A stretch of DNA of 43,428 nt, from NCBI GenBank assembly GCA_021771265.1, contig JAETPK010000024.1, positions 1 to 43,428 on the forward strand, read 5' to 3'. The notes beneath the pieces were generated by a model that worked only from the letters and a program-made list of their open reading frames with translations, did no database searches and was not told where the DNA came from. This DNA comes from Oscillospiraceae bacterium (GTDB lineage Bacteria > Bacillota > Clostridia > Oscillospirales > Oscillospiraceae). Positions 1 to 8,158 of the stretch are shown here, one piece after another. The translations under genes were made by a program, and so were the position numbers. The number at the start of each line of letters is the position of its first letter. Position 1 is the stretch's first letter.

Positions 1-992
1 ACTGCTACTTTACAGCCCATGCGGTAGCCGGGGTCCAGCCCCATGGTGACCTTTCCCTTCACGGGGGGCTGCATAAGCAGGGGCTTCAGATTCAGGGCAA
101 ACTGGCCGATAGCCCCCTCATTGGCGGCGTCTGTCAGGGTGGAGCGGGCCTCCCGCTCCAAGGCGGGGAAAATCAGGCGGTCGTAAGCATCCTCCGCCGC
201 CGCTTTCACAAATTCCATGGCGGCACTGCCGGGAACCACCACCGCCCGCCGCACGGTCCGCAGGGCAAGGTCCCGGTCCAGCTCCACCGACACCTTCAGC
301 TTTTCCTCCTTTTCCCCCCGGTTGATGGCCAGGACCTGGTGGCCCTGGAGCCGGGAGAGCGCCTGGGCAAAATCATAATACAAGCGGTAGACCGTGTCCT
401 CTTCCGTGGCGGCGGCGCTACGCAGGACGCCATTTTTCATCAGCAGCTCCCGGAGCTTCTTCCGCAGCTCCGCGTCATCGGAGATCTGTTCGGCCACGAT
501 ATCGCCGGCGCCCGCCAGAGCATCCTCCGCCGTTTCCACGCCCTTTTCGGCGTCCACATACTTTTCCGCCTCCGTCAGCAGGTCCGGGCAGTCTGGCCCC
601 TGGGCAAACAGTACTTCCGCCAGAGGCGCCAGTCCCTTTTCCCTGGCCACGGTAGCCCGGGTGCGGCGCTTTTGCTTATAAGGCCTGTAAAGGTCCTCTA
701 CTTCCGCCAGGGTCTGGGCCTTGTCGATGGCGGCGGACAACTCCTCCGTCAGCTTGCCCTGCTGGTCAATGGCGTTTTTCACCGCCTCCCGCCGCTCCTG
801 GAGGCCCCGCAGGTATTGAAGCCGCTCCTCCAGGGTCCGCAGGGACGTATCGTCCATGGCGCCGTGGAGCTCCTTGCGGTAGCGGGCGATAAAGGGGATG
901 GTGTTGCCCTCGTCCAGCAGCCGCACCACGTTTTCCACGTGCTGGGGGAGCTTGTCCAGTTCTTTTGCCAGTTGTTCAATGATAAGTTCCAT
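1..992 (-). CDS. tex: Tex-family RNA-binding transcription accessory protein, N-terminal part (truncated by window edge)
   Basis: The frame runs off the left edge, so only about the first 330 residues are present. Tex is a cytoplasmic nucleic-acid-binding protein linked to transcription; the full protein is usually 700-780 residues with N-terminal helical domains, a YqgF/RNase H-like domain, helix-hairpin-helix motifs and a C-terminal S1 domain. The visible part matches the N-terminal helical region: IPFIARYRKE near residue 31, then LEDLYRPYK-like VEDLYRPYKQKRRT near residue 97. The start of the YqgF-like domain (GLDPGYRMGCK) lies at the edge. The start at 992 is supported by GGAAAGG a few bases upstream. 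DUF1846 lies upstream on the same strand, but a terminator-like hairpin separates them. The family call is secure; completeness cannot be judged. Confidence 0.93.
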   Translation of the reverse strand, partial: MELIIEQLAKELDKLPQHVENVVRLLDEGNTIPFIARYRKELHGAMDDTSLRTLEERLQYLRGLQERREAVKNAIDQQGKLTEELSAAIDKAQTLAEVEDLYRPYKQKRRTRATVAREKGLAPLAEVLFAQGPDCPDLLTEAEKYVDAEKGVETAEDALAGAGDIVAEQISDDAELRKKLRELLMKNGVLRSAAATEEDTVYRLYYDFAQALSRLQGHQVLAINRGEKEEKLKVSVELDRDLALRTVRRAVVVPGSAAMEFVKAAAEDAYDRLIFPALEREARSTLTDAANEGAIGQFALNLKPLLMQPPVKGKVTMGLDPGYRMGCKVA

Positions 993-1026
993 AACCGTTC
1001 CTTTCCAGACGCCCGAGGCGTCAACA

Positions 1027-1068
1027 GAGAAAACGGCGGTATGCTTTCCAGCCGGAAATCCACCGCCG
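1027..1068 (-). terminator. Intrinsic terminator after the DUF1846 gene
   Basis: On the minus strand CGGCGGT (1062-1068) pairs with ACCGCCG (1034-1040), with an inner stem GGATTTCC/GGAAA, followed by TTTTCTC. It lies 15 bases past the DUF1846 stop and before the tex ribosome site, so tex expression probably needs readthrough or its own promoter. Confidence 0.65.
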
Positions 1069-1082
1069 CTTTGTCCCACTTC

Positions 1083-2567
1083 TCACTTGTGATACAGCTT
1101 TTTCGTCTCGTACCGCGGCTCACAGCTGACGTTGATGCCCAGGCGCTTGAGGAGCTTTTCGTCCACCTCGCTCAAAATGACGCTGAAGTGGGCGTCGCAG
1201 CCCCGGAGCTTGGGCAGCTGCTGCTGGGCGTGCTCCGCCAGGGGATTGGTGAGGGCGGAGATGGTCAGTGCCATGAGGACCTCGTCCGTGTGGAGGCGGG
1301 GGTTTTTGTGGCCCAGGTATTTGGTCTTCAGGTCGCACACCGGCTCCAGCACCTGGGCGGAGATGAGCTCGAACTGGTCGCCGATGCCGCCCACGGCTTT
1401 CAGCGCGTTCAGCAGCAGCGCCGAGGCGGCGCCCAGCGTATCGGAGGTCTTGCCGGTGACCACCCGCCCGTCCGGCAGGATCATGGCACCGGCGGGGCCG
1501 CCGGTCGTCTCCGCCTTCAGCAGGGCGGCGGACACCGCCGGGCAGATGTCCGGCGTCACGCCGGCCTGCTGCATGACCAATTCCAGCTTCCGCACCGGCT
1601 CGTCGCCGCACTTGCCCTGAAGCCGTTCCACACAGGCGGTATAGTAGCGGCGGAGGATCTCCTGCCGGGACGCGGCACAGCAGACCGCATCGTCCATGAT
1701 GCAGTTTCCCGCCATGTTGACACCCATATCCGTGGGGGACTGGTAGGGAGAACAGCCCTGGATCTTTTTGAAGATGGCGTTGAGCACCGGGAAGATCTCC
1801 ACATCCCGGTTGTAGTTGACGGCGGTCCTGCCGTAGGCCTCCAGATGGAAGGGATCGATCATGTTCACGTCATCCAGGTCCGCCGTGGCGGCCTCATAGG
1901 CCAGGTTCACCGGGTGCTTCAGCGGCAGGTTCCAGATGGGGAAGGTCTCAAATTTGGCGTAGCCGGCGGTGATGCCCCGCTTGTAATCGTGATACAGCTG
2001 GCTGAGACAGGTGGCCATTTTGCCGCTGCCAGGACCCGGGGCCGTCACCACCACCAGGGAGCGGCTGGTCTCGATATAGTCATTTTTACCCAAACCCTCG
2101 TCACTGACGATGTGGGGCACATCGGAAGGATAGCCGGCGATGGGGTAATGGCGATAGCACCGGATGCCCAGGACGGCCAGCCGCTTCAAGAAGGCGTCCG
2201 CCGCAGCCTGGCCGTTGTACCGGGTCATGACCACGCTGCCCACGAACAGGCCCAGACCCCGAAAGATGTCGATGAGCCGCAGCACATCGTCGTCATAGGT
2301 GATGCCCAGGTCTCCCCGGACCTTGTTTTTCTCGATGTCCGCCGCGTTGATGGCGATGACGATCTCCACATCTTCCCGCAGCTGCTGAAGCATCCGGATC
2401 TTGCTGTCCGGCTCAAAGCCCGGCAGTACCCGGGAGGCATGGTAATCGTCAAACAGCTTGCCGCCGAACTCCAAATACAGCTTGCCGCCAAACTGGGCAA
2501 TGCGGCGCTTGATCTGCTCCGACTGGGTGGTCAGGTATTTCTGATTGTCAAATCCAATGGCTGTCAT
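1083..2567 (-). CDS. DUF1846 (UPF0371) family protein
   Basis: A 494-residue protein, the normal full length of the DUF1846/UPF0371 family found in many Firmicutes. Family hallmarks are visible: LYLEFGGKLFDDYHASRVLPGF near residue 30, DVLRLIDIFRGLGL near 95, VSDEGLGKNDYIETSRSLVVVTAPGPGSGKMATCLSQLYH around 155-195, and KFETFPIWNLPLKHPVNLAYEAATADL near 205. The PGPGSGK segment resembles a P-loop-like nucleotide site. The biochemical role is not established, so I assign none. GAGGGG lies upstream of the start. The gene is divergent from purA with about 250 bases between them. Confidence 0.92.
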   Translation of the reverse strand: MTAIGFDNQKYLTTQSEQIKRRIAQFGGKLYLEFGGKLFDDYHASRVLPGFEPDSKIRMLQQLREDVEIVIAINAADIEKNKVRGDLGITYDDDVLRLIDIFRGLGLFVGSVVMTRYNGQAAADAFLKRLAVLGIRCYRHYPIAGYPSDVPHIVSDEGLGKNDYIETSRSLVVVTAPGPGSGKMATCLSQLYHDYKRGITAGYAKFETFPIWNLPLKHPVNLAYEAATADLDDVNMIDPFHLEAYGRTAVNYNRDVEIFPVLNAIFKKIQGCSPYQSPTDMGVNMAGNCIMDDAVCCAASRQEILRRYYTACVERLQGKCGDEPVRKLELVMQQAGVTPDICPAVSAALLKAETTGGPAGAMILPDGRVVTGKTSDTLGAASALLLNALKAVGGIGDQFELISAQVLEPVCDLKTKYLGHKNPRLHTDEVLMALTISALTNPLAEHAQQQLPKLRGCDAHFSVILSEVDEKLLKRLGINVSCEPRYETKKLYHK

Positions 2568-2598
2568 ATGTGCACGACCCCTCTTCGCGTTTTTTCCG

Positions 2599-2633
2599 CA
2601 GGAAAGTATATCATAACTTTCCTGTTTTGGGAA
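2599..2633 (-). promoter_or_regulatory. Possible DUF1846 promoter overlapped by a palindrome
   Basis: On the minus strand TTCCCA (2628-2633) and TATACT (2605-2610) are 17 bases apart. The -10 is embedded in a 9-bp inverted repeat, CAGGAAAGT (2599-2607) / ACTTTCCTG (2616-2624), with an 8-base spacer, which could be an operator. The -35 is a weak match. Confidence 0.4.
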
Positions 2634-2719
2634 GAGCGGTCCCGGTCCGCCGCCGCAAATTTTGCTGTTTATGGACCGGTGTATTAGGAAAATTTATCTT
2701 GATTATTATCACTTTGTTC

Positions 2720-2748
2720 TTTACTTATACAGTCTCTCCCGATATAAT
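2720..2748 (+). promoter_or_regulatory. purA promoter
   Basis: TTTACT (2720-2725) and a perfect TATAAT (2743-2748) with a 17-base spacer, in an AT-rich stretch. The predicted transcript begins near 2755, at the first base of a 7-bp stem AGGTTGG (2754-2760) / CCAACCT (2772-2778). A second small hairpin (2793-2808) holds the purA ribosome site GGGAGG in its loop region. Confidence 0.65.
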
Positions 2749-2814
2749 GATTTAGGTTGGGGTATTATGGTCCAACCTGTCAAAAGCAAAATAAAACCGG
2801 GAGGTTTTTCAAGT

Positions 2815-4089
2815 ATGTCAAATTGCGCCATCGTAGGTATCAACTGGGGCGACGAGGGCAAGGGCCGCATGGTAGACCTGCTCACCAGCGATTATGACGT
2901 GGTCGTCCGCTATCAGGGCGGCGGCAATGCCGGCCACACCGTGGTCAACGAGCTGGGCAAGTTCGCCCTGCATCTGCTGCCCTCCGGCATTTTTCGCAAG
3001 GGCGTCGTGAACGTTCTGGGCAACGGCGTGGCTCTGGACTGTGAAAACCTGTGGACGGAGATCCTGGATGTCACCAGTCACGGCGTTTCCATCACCCCTG
3101 AGAACCTGAAGATCAGCGACCGTGCTTCCCTGCTGCTGCCCTGGCACCGGGACCTGGACGGTTTGGAGGAGGCCCGGCTGGCCGACAAGAAGTACGGCTC
3201 CACCAAGCAGGGCATCGCGCCTTTCTATTCTGACAAATATCAGAAAAAGACGGTCATGGCCGGTGAGCTGCTGTATCCGGACAAGCTGTGGGAGCATCTG
3301 GAGGGCATCCTGGAGTGGAAGAACCTGACGCTGGAAAAGGTCTACGGCGCCAAGCCCTACACTATGGATGACCTGAAAGCCTGGGTAGCCGCCTACGGCG
3401 AAAAGATCAAGCCCTTTATCTGCGACGCCGGCGCTTTCCTGCGCCAGGCCAACAAGGACGGCAAAAGCATCCTGTTTGAGGCCCAGCTGGGCTCCCTCCG
3501 GGACCTGGACTACGGCATTTATCCCATGACCACCTCTTCCAACCCCATCGCCGCTTACGCGCCCGTGGGCTCCGGCTATCCCGAGGCCAAGATCGACAAG
3601 ATCGTGGGCGTGGTGAAGGCCTACTCCTCCTGCGTGGGCGAGGGCCCCTTCACCTGCGAGTGGTTCGGCGAGGAGGCCGAGCAGCTCCGCCAGGCCGGCG
3701 GTGAGTACGGCGCCAAGACCGGACGGCCCCGCCGCGTTGGTCCCATCGACATCGTTGCCACCCGCTACGGCATCCAGTGCCAGGGGGCCACGGACATTGC
3801 CCTGACCAAGCTGGACGTGCTGAGCTATCTGGACGAGATCCCCATCTGCGCCCGTTACGAGCTGAACGGCCAGCAGATCGACGATTTCCCCTTCCCCGTT
3901 GTGCTGCCCGATGCCAAGCCCGTCATGACCTCCATGCCCGGCTGGAAGTGCGACATCTCCGGCGTCCGCAAGTGGGAGGACCTGCCGGAGGCCGCCCGGA
4001 ATTACGTGGAGTATGTGGAACAGCAGATCGGCTGCCGCATCACCTATGTGTCCGTGGGTCCCGAACGGGATTCCATCATTATCCGCTGA
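2815..4089 (+). CDS. purA: Adenylosuccinate synthetase
   Basis: Converts IMP and aspartate to adenylosuccinate with GTP, the first step from IMP to AMP, in the cytoplasm. The 424-residue length is usual. The N-terminal nucleotide loop is present as NWGDEGKGR (residues 10-18, catalytic D13), and NAGHTV (38-43) carries the conserved histidine H41. A diverged form of the STGRGIGP loop appears as STKQGIAP. GPIDIVATRY and TKLDVLS towards the C-terminus are also typical. The frame stays open further upstream (to 2662), but ATG 2815 is chosen because GGGAGG lies 10 bases ahead and the conserved fold starts at once. purB, the next pathway enzyme, follows after about 280 bases. Confidence 0.97.
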   Translation: MSNCAIVGINWGDEGKGRMVDLLTSDYDVVVRYQGGGNAGHTVVNELGKFALHLLPSGIFRKGVVNVLGNGVALDCENLWTEILDVTSHGVSITPENLKISDRASLLLPWHRDLDGLEEARLADKKYGSTKQGIAPFYSDKYQKKTVMAGELLYPDKLWEHLEGILEWKNLTLEKVYGAKPYTMDDLKAWVAAYGEKIKPFICDAGAFLRQANKDGKSILFEAQLGSLRDLDYGIYPMTTSSNPIAAYAPVGSGYPEAKIDKIVGVVKAYSSCVGEGPFTCEWFGEEAEQLRQAGGEYGAKTGRPRRVGPIDIVATRYGIQCQGATDIALTKLDVLSYLDEIPICARYELNGQQIDDFPFPVVLPDAKPVMTSMPGWKCDISGVRKWEDLPEAARNYVEYVEQQIGCRITYVSVGPERDSIIIR

Positions 4090-4119
4090 CTGGCGGCCAC
4101 AGGAGATCGTGCCCTGATT

Positions 4120-4365
4120 TTGTTGTGGATCGTATCCATCATTCTCACTGCTCTGTTTGTTTTCCTGGAAACATGGGATATGGCTGTTTTCGGCATTTTC
4201 TTCTTCGTGTTTTCCAGCATCCGGCTGGTGCGCCGCCGTCGGGGCAAGAGAAATGACGAGCAGGACCGACCGCAGTCATTGTTTCGCCTCCGGCGAAAAC
4301 CACGGAAACAAGCAGGGGGCGTCCGGTTTGGACGCCTCCTATCTTTTTACAGGAAGAAAGGTTGA
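4120..4365 (+). CDS. Possible small hydrophobic membrane protein, 81 residues
   Basis: Low-confidence ORF starting at TTG, with AGGAG 14 bases upstream. The first ~37 residues form two short hydrophobic stretches (LLWIVSIILTALFVFLE, then MAVFGIFFFVFSSIRLV), followed by a strongly basic tail rich in R and K. I recognise no family. The end of the ORF crosses the terminator hairpin at 4314-4340, and its stop codon lies six bases before the purB start, next to the purB ribosome site. It could be a real small membrane protein, a leader ORF coupled to purB, or chance. Confidence 0.35.
   Translation: MLWIVSIILTALFVFLETWDMAVFGIFFFVFSSIRLVRRRRGKRNDEQDRPQSLFRLRRKPRKQAGGVRFGRLLSFYRKKG
4314..4348 (+). 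terminator. Intrinsic terminator between purA and purB
   Basis: An 11-bp stem (4314-4324 with 4330-4340, one G-U pair) with loop GGTTT is followed by ATCTTTTT. It ends only 23 bases before the purB start, leaving no room for a promoter after it. Upstream, TTTCGCC (4282-4288) / GGCGAAA (4292-4298) forms another small stem. purB must be read through this signal, so it may act as an attenuator. Confidence 0.75.
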
Positions 4366-4371
4366 CCTCAT

Positions 4372-5790
4372 ATGTCCAAAGACCGTTATGAATCTCCCCT
4401 GGCGTCCCGGTACGCCTCTCCCTTCATGCTGCACCTGTTCTCCGCTGACATGCGTATCCAGACCTGGCGCCGGCTGTGGGTGGCCCTGGCCCGGGCGGAA
4501 CACAGCCTGGGGCTCCCCGTTACGGAAGAGCAGGTGGCGGAGCTGGAGGCCCATATCACCGATATTGACTACGAGATGGCCGCGGCGCGGGAAAAGGAAG
4601 TCCGCCATGATGTCATGGCCCATGTGTATACTTACGGCAAGGCGGCTCCCTCCGCCGCCGGCATCATCCACCTGGGCGCCACCAGCTGCTATGTCACCGA
4701 CAACGCCGACCTCATCATCTACCGGGAGGGCCTGCGGTATCTCCGGGGCGAGCTCATCGCCGTGCTGTCCAACCTCTCCAAGTTCGCCGACACCTACAAG
4801 GCCACGCCCACGCTGGGGTACACCCACTATCAGCCTGCCCAACTGGTGACGGTGGGCAAGCGGGCCACCCTCTGGATGCAGGACCTGCTGGCCGACCTGG
4901 AGGAGCTGGACTTTGTGCTGGATAACATGAAATTCCTGGGCTGCCGGGGCACCACCGGCACCGAGGCCAGCTTCATGGACCTGTTTGAGGGCGACGGCGA
5001 AAAGATTGACGAGATGAACCGCCAGATCAGCGCCGAGTTCGGCTTTGACAAGTGCTTCCCCGTCTGCGGCCAGACCTACCCCCGCAAGGTGGACAGCCGC
5101 ATTTTAAACTGCCTGAGCTCCATTGCCCAGAGCTGCTACCGCATGGCCAATGACATCCGCCTGCTCCAGCATGACCGGCAGGTGGAGGAACCCTTTGAGA
5201 AAAATCAGATTGGCTCTTCCGCCATGGCCTATAAGCGCAATCCCATGCGGTCCGAGCGCATCTGCTCTCTCAGCCGCTATCTCATGGCCGACGCCATGAA
5301 CGCCCCCATGACCGCCTCCGTCCAGTGGCTGGAGCGGACCCTGGACGATTCCGCCAACCGCCGCATCTCCATGCCGGAGGGCTTCCTGTGTGCCGACGCC
5401 ATTTTGCGTCTGGCCCAGAACGTCACCGACGGTCTCCATGTCAACGAAAAAGTCGTGGACGCCGCGGTGCGGGAGTATTTGCCCTTCATTGCCACGGAGA
5501 ACCTGATGATGGAGGCCGTGAAGCGGGGCGGCGACCGCCAGGAGCTCCACGAGATCATCCGCACCTGCTCCATGGCCGCCACCGCCAAAATGAAGGAGGG
5601 CGAGAAGTGCGACCTCCTCAGCCGTCTGGCGGCGGAGCCCGCTTTCGGTATGACCGAAGCGGAGATGGAGGCTGTCCTGACTCCCAGCGGCTACATCGGC
5701 CGCTGTCCGGAGCAGGTGGACGCCTTCCTTCGCCAGGTACAGCCTCTGCTGAGCCAGGCCAGTGGGGAAAAGCCGGAGATCAACCTGTAA
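4372..5790 (+). CDS. purB: Adenylosuccinate lyase
   Basis: Cleaves adenylosuccinate to AMP and fumarate and also acts on SAICAR in purine synthesis; a cytoplasmic homotetramer of the fumarase/aspartase superfamily. The 472-residue length is normal. The superfamily signature GSSAMAYKRNPM lies near residues 281-292, HLGATSCYVTDNAD near 100 supplies the first active-site loop, and TLGYTHYQPAQ near 145 holds the catalytic-histidine region. The start is supported by AGGAAGAAAGG at 4351-4361. It lies immediately downstream of an intrinsic terminator, which makes its regulation relative to purA notable. Confidence 0.97.
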   Translation: MSKDRYESPLASRYASPFMLHLFSADMRIQTWRRLWVALARAEHSLGLPVTEEQVAELEAHITDIDYEMAAAREKEVRHDVMAHVYTYGKAAPSAAGIIHLGATSCYVTDNADLIIYREGLRYLRGELIAVLSNLSKFADTYKATPTLGYTHYQPAQLVTVGKRATLWMQDLLADLEELDFVLDNMKFLGCRGTTGTEASFMDLFEGDGEKIDEMNRQISAEFGFDKCFPVCGQTYPRKVDSRILNCLSSIAQSCYRMANDIRLLQHDRQVEEPFEKNQIGSSAMAYKRNPMRSERICSLSRYLMADAMNAPMTASVQWLERTLDDSANRRISMPEGFLCADAILRLAQNVTDGLHVNEKVVDAAVREYLPFIATENLMMEAVKRGGDRQELHEIIRTCSMAATAKMKEGEKCDLLSRLAAEPAFGMTEAEMEAVLTPSGYIGRCPEQVDAFLRQVQPLLSQASGEKPEINL

Positions 5791-5803
5791 ATGTAAAAGA
5801 GAA

Positions 5804-6078
5804 ACACGTGCCGCCACGCTTACGTGGCGGCACGTGTGCGCTTATCGAAAAAGGGTGAACTGCTGGAAAGCGGGAAGGAAGATAGTTACGAAAGAAACCC
5901 AGGAGGGGTGTCTCAAGGTGAATTGCCGCGCAGCGGCAAGAGAAGGTGGCCTAGGCCATTCGTTTGAAATCTAAGTTTTTCAGAACTTTTTAAGTTCTGA
6001 AAAACTTGCTCAAGCTGTCGAAAAAAATTTTTTTGACAGCCTGACACGTGCCGCCACAGTTCTCATGGCGGCACGTGT
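5804..6078. repeat. Cluster of strong palindromes flanked by two copies of one hairpin
   Basis: The space between purB and the convergent LysR gene holds a row of hairpins. H1: ACACGTGCCGCCACG (5804-5818) with its exact complement at 5823-5837. TGGCCTAGGCCA at 5947-5958 is self-complementary. H2: AAGTTTTTCAGAACTT (5973-5988) with exact complement at 5992-6007. H3: GCTGTC (6014-6019) / GACAGC (6035-6040) enclosing an A7T7 tract. H4: ACACGTGCCGCCA (6044-6056) with complement at 6066-6078. H1 and H4 share the same 13-base arm, so the ~275-bp unit is bounded by matching palindromic ends. A micro-ORF (GTG near 5920, after AGGAGG) is too short to call. This could be a small palindromic or MITE-like element, or stacked terminators. 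Confidence 0.6.
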
Positions 6079-6087
6079 TTTGACTTT
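6044..6087 (+). terminator. Probable terminator for purB (hairpin H4)
   Basis: 13-bp perfect stem with a nine-base loop, followed by TTTTGACTTT. It lies immediately beyond the LysR stop codon and is the last hairpin downstream of purB. Confidence 0.5.
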
Positions 6088-7015
6088 ACATCCCGGCAAA
6101 CTGCCGGAAAAAATCCTCATACAGCTCGATGTAGTCCCCCTGCTCCCGCAGCTCCGTCAAAACGCTCCGCAGGCAGGCCAAAAACCGGGCCGACGCGGGC
6201 CTGCGGATGCTGTCCGCCGTGTACAGGCAGTATGTCACCCGCCGCGGTACCTCCACATCCAGAGAATGGCATGCCACATCCCCCTCCGCCGCCAAGCCTC
6301 TGCCCACGCTGGCAGGCACGATGGACCATCCGCCCCGGCGGACAAAGTACAGCAGTTGGCTCATGATCTCCACCCGGACCTGAGGCACGCTGTTTTTTCC
6401 AAAGGCGGCCTCATGCCACTGGTGATAGCTTTTGAACCACCCGGTATAGATCTCCCGCCGGGGGTCCAGTTCCCGTACAGAGACACGACGGGGCTCCGCT
6501 GTATCTCCGGTGCATACCAGCACCATGGGCTCTGAAAATACAGGGCTGCTTAGTACCCCCCGGGGCAGTTCCTCTGAAAAGGCAAACGCCAGGTCTGTCT
6601 CCCGCCGCTCCAGACTGGCGCAGACCGGCAGCGTCGGCAGATCCTGGATCTCCAGGACGGTCTCCCGGTTTTGCTGCATGTACCGCTCATAGACAGGCAT
6701 CATCAGATACGTGCCCACGCTGTTCAGAGAAGACACCCGCAGCGTTTCCGGCGCTGTCTGTGTTCCCACCTCCCGCATCTGGCGGATGATGCTCCGGTAT
6801 TGCAGGGCCAGGTCGTAAAATCGCCGACCGGCCTCAGTCAGGGAAAGCTCCCGCTGTCCCTTTCCCCGCGCCAGCAGCCTGCAGCCGGTCTCCTGTTCCA
6901 GCGTCTTCAGCTTTGTACTCAGCGATGGCTGACTGATAAACAGCTTCCCCGCGGCTTTGGAAATGCTTTTCGCCTCACAGATGGCCACAAAGGCCTCGAT
7001 CTCCTCTGTTGTCAT
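6086..7015 (-). CDS. LysR-family transcriptional regulator
   Basis: A 309-residue DNA-binding regulator of usual LysR length. Residues 1-60 form the winged helix-turn-helix: FVAICEAKSISKAAGKLFISQPSLSTKLKTLE has the standard LysR pattern. The rest is the periplasmic-binding-protein-like effector domain, with LRVSSLNSVGTYLMMPVY opening it near residue 90. The start at 7015 is preferred over 7072 because GAGAGGAGG lies just upstream and the HTH begins at residue 4. It is divergent from an EamA exporter and shares a promoter region with it, the classical arrangement for a LysR regulator and its target. The effector is unknown. Confidence 0.93.
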   Translation of the reverse strand: MTTEEIEAFVAICEAKSISKAAGKLFISQPSLSTKLKTLEQETGCRLLARGKGQRELSLTEAGRRFYDLALQYRSIIRQMREVGTQTAPETLRVSSLNSVGTYLMMPVYERYMQQNRETVLEIQDLPTLPVCASLERRETDLAFAFSEELPRGVLSSPVFSEPMVLVCTGDTAEPRRVSVRELDPRREIYTGWFKSYHQWHEAAFGKNSVPQVRVEIMSQLLYFVRRGGWSIVPASVGRGLAAEGDVACHSLDVEVPRRVTYCLYTADSIRRPASARFLACLRSVLTELREQGDYIELYEDFFRQFAGM

Positions 7016-7052
7016 AGCGGCCTCCTCTCCCAAAATATAGAATTTTTTCAAT

Positions 7053-7081
7053 ATTATACAAGTTTTTTTCATATTTTACAA
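7053..7081 (-). promoter_or_regulatory. Promoter of the LysR gene
   Basis: On the minus strand TTGTAA (7076-7081) and a perfect TATAAT (7053-7058) are separated by 17 bases. Its -35 overlaps the -35 of the divergent EamA promoter by five bases, so binding at one should exclude the other. Confidence 0.65.
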
Positions 7082-7103
7082 GGCCCATCCCACCGGATAT
7101 ACT
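7075..7103 (+). promoter_or_regulatory. Promoter of the EamA exporter gene
   Basis: TTTACA (7075-7080) and TATACT (7098-7103) with a 17-base spacer. The AT-rich stretch 7041-7081 upstream is a plausible LysR binding region. Confidence 0.65.
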
Positions 7104-7140
7104 GGGGACAGAACCACTTCCAAAAGGAGGAACGCCGCAA

Positions 7141-8022
7141 ATGCTCCGCCGTCCGAGCCCGCCGGTCCTGGCCATCTGCGCCGGTCAGATCATCTGGGGC
7201 TTCAGCTATCTGTTCATCCGCGTGGCCCTGCGCTATGCGCAGCCGGATATCATGCTGGCCATCCGGTTCGTCTTGGCCTTTCTGCTCATCAACATCCCAC
7301 TCCTGACGGGGCGCCAAAAGATCTCCCTGAAGGGGAAGCCTCTGAAGCCCCTGGTGCTGTTTGCCATCGCGGAGCCGCTGTATTTTTTGGCGGAGAGCTA
7401 CGCCGTCCTATACACCAATTCCACCTACACCGGCGTGATGCTGGCGGTGTCGCCCATCGGTTCCATCGCCCTGGCGGCATTTTTGCTGCGGGAGTTTCCC
7501 TCAAAGCGGCAGCTGCTGTTTTGTCTGCTGCCCATCACCGGCGTCATCCTCATCACGCTGTCCGGCAGCTCCCTGGGCATCGTGACATCCAAAGGCGCTT
7601 TTTTCCTGGCGGCCACCTGTCTGGTGTCCGCCTCCATGCGGACGCTCAACCGCCTGTCCGCCCAGTCCTACACCTCCTTTGAGCGTACATATTTCATCAT
7701 GCTCTCCGGTGCCGTTGTCTTTACCGTCATCGCCCTGGTCCGCTTCCGTGCCCAGCCCCAGGCCTTCACGGAGCCGCTGTCCCAGCCGCTTTTTCTGCTG
7801 GCCATTCTCATTTTGAGCGTGTTCTGCTCCGTGGTGGCAAACCTTCTGGTGAATTATGCCGCCGGAAATATGCCTGTGGCGACCCTCTCCTCCTTCGGCA
7901 CCATCACCACGGTCTGCTCCACATTCTCCGGCGTACTCTTTCTTCACGAGCCGCTGACGCTGACTTCCCTGGTGGGCGCCGTGTTGATCATCGTGGGTAT
8001 TCGCCAGGTGCTGCGATCCTGA
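7141..8022 (+). CDS. EamA/DMT-superfamily membrane transporter
   Basis: A 293-residue inner-membrane protein with about ten hydrophobic segments in two homologous halves, the standard EamA (DMT) architecture. The first half opens with AICAGQIIWGFSYLFIRVAL, and the second starts near residue 150 (GAFFLAATCLVSASMRTLN). The C-terminal VATLSSFGTITTVCSTFSGVLFLHEPLT is characteristic. These proteins usually export amino acids or other small metabolites; the substrate is not readable here. AAAGGAGGA lies ten bases before the ATG. The divergent LysR gene is its likely regulator. Confidence 0.92.
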   Translation: MLRRPSPPVLAICAGQIIWGFSYLFIRVALRYAQPDIMLAIRFVLAFLLINIPLLTGRQKISLKGKPLKPLVLFAIAEPLYFLAESYAVLYTNSTYTGVMLAVSPIGSIALAAFLLREFPSKRQLLFCLLPITGVILITLSGSSLGIVTSKGAFFLAATCLVSASMRTLNRLSAQSYTSFERTYFIMLSGAVVFTVIALVRFRAQPQAFTEPLSQPLFLLAILILSVFCSVVANLLVNYAAGNMPVATLSSFGTITTVCSTFSGVLFLHEPLTLTSLVGAVLIIVGIRQVLRS

Positions 8023-8045
8023 ATCCGGCATCTTTCCTTCTCTCA

Positions 8046-8091
8046 AAGCCACCTGTTTTCACAGAAGAAACAGGTGGCTTCCCTCTTTTTT
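8046..8091 (+). terminator. Terminator after the EamA gene
   Basis: Perfect 13-bp stem AAGCCACCTGTTT (8046-8058) / AAACAGGTGGCTT (8068-8080) followed by CCCTCTTTTTT. Confidence 0.85.
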
Positions 8092-8158
8092 GTAGAAAAT
8101 ATCCTGCCCCGGAGAAAAAAGGACGTGTAAAATCCTTTTGATTTTGTCTGTTTTGACG

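Noticed and set aside
339-2687. Long plus-strand frame of 782 codons opposite tex and DUF1846
   Set aside because: It is antisense to two clearly recognisable genes, has no family resemblance, and is rich in low-complexity residues expected from a GC-rich complementary strand.
5917-5973. 18-codon ORF starting GTG after AGGAGG between purB and lysR
   Set aside because: Too short and embedded among palindromes; no evidence of a product.
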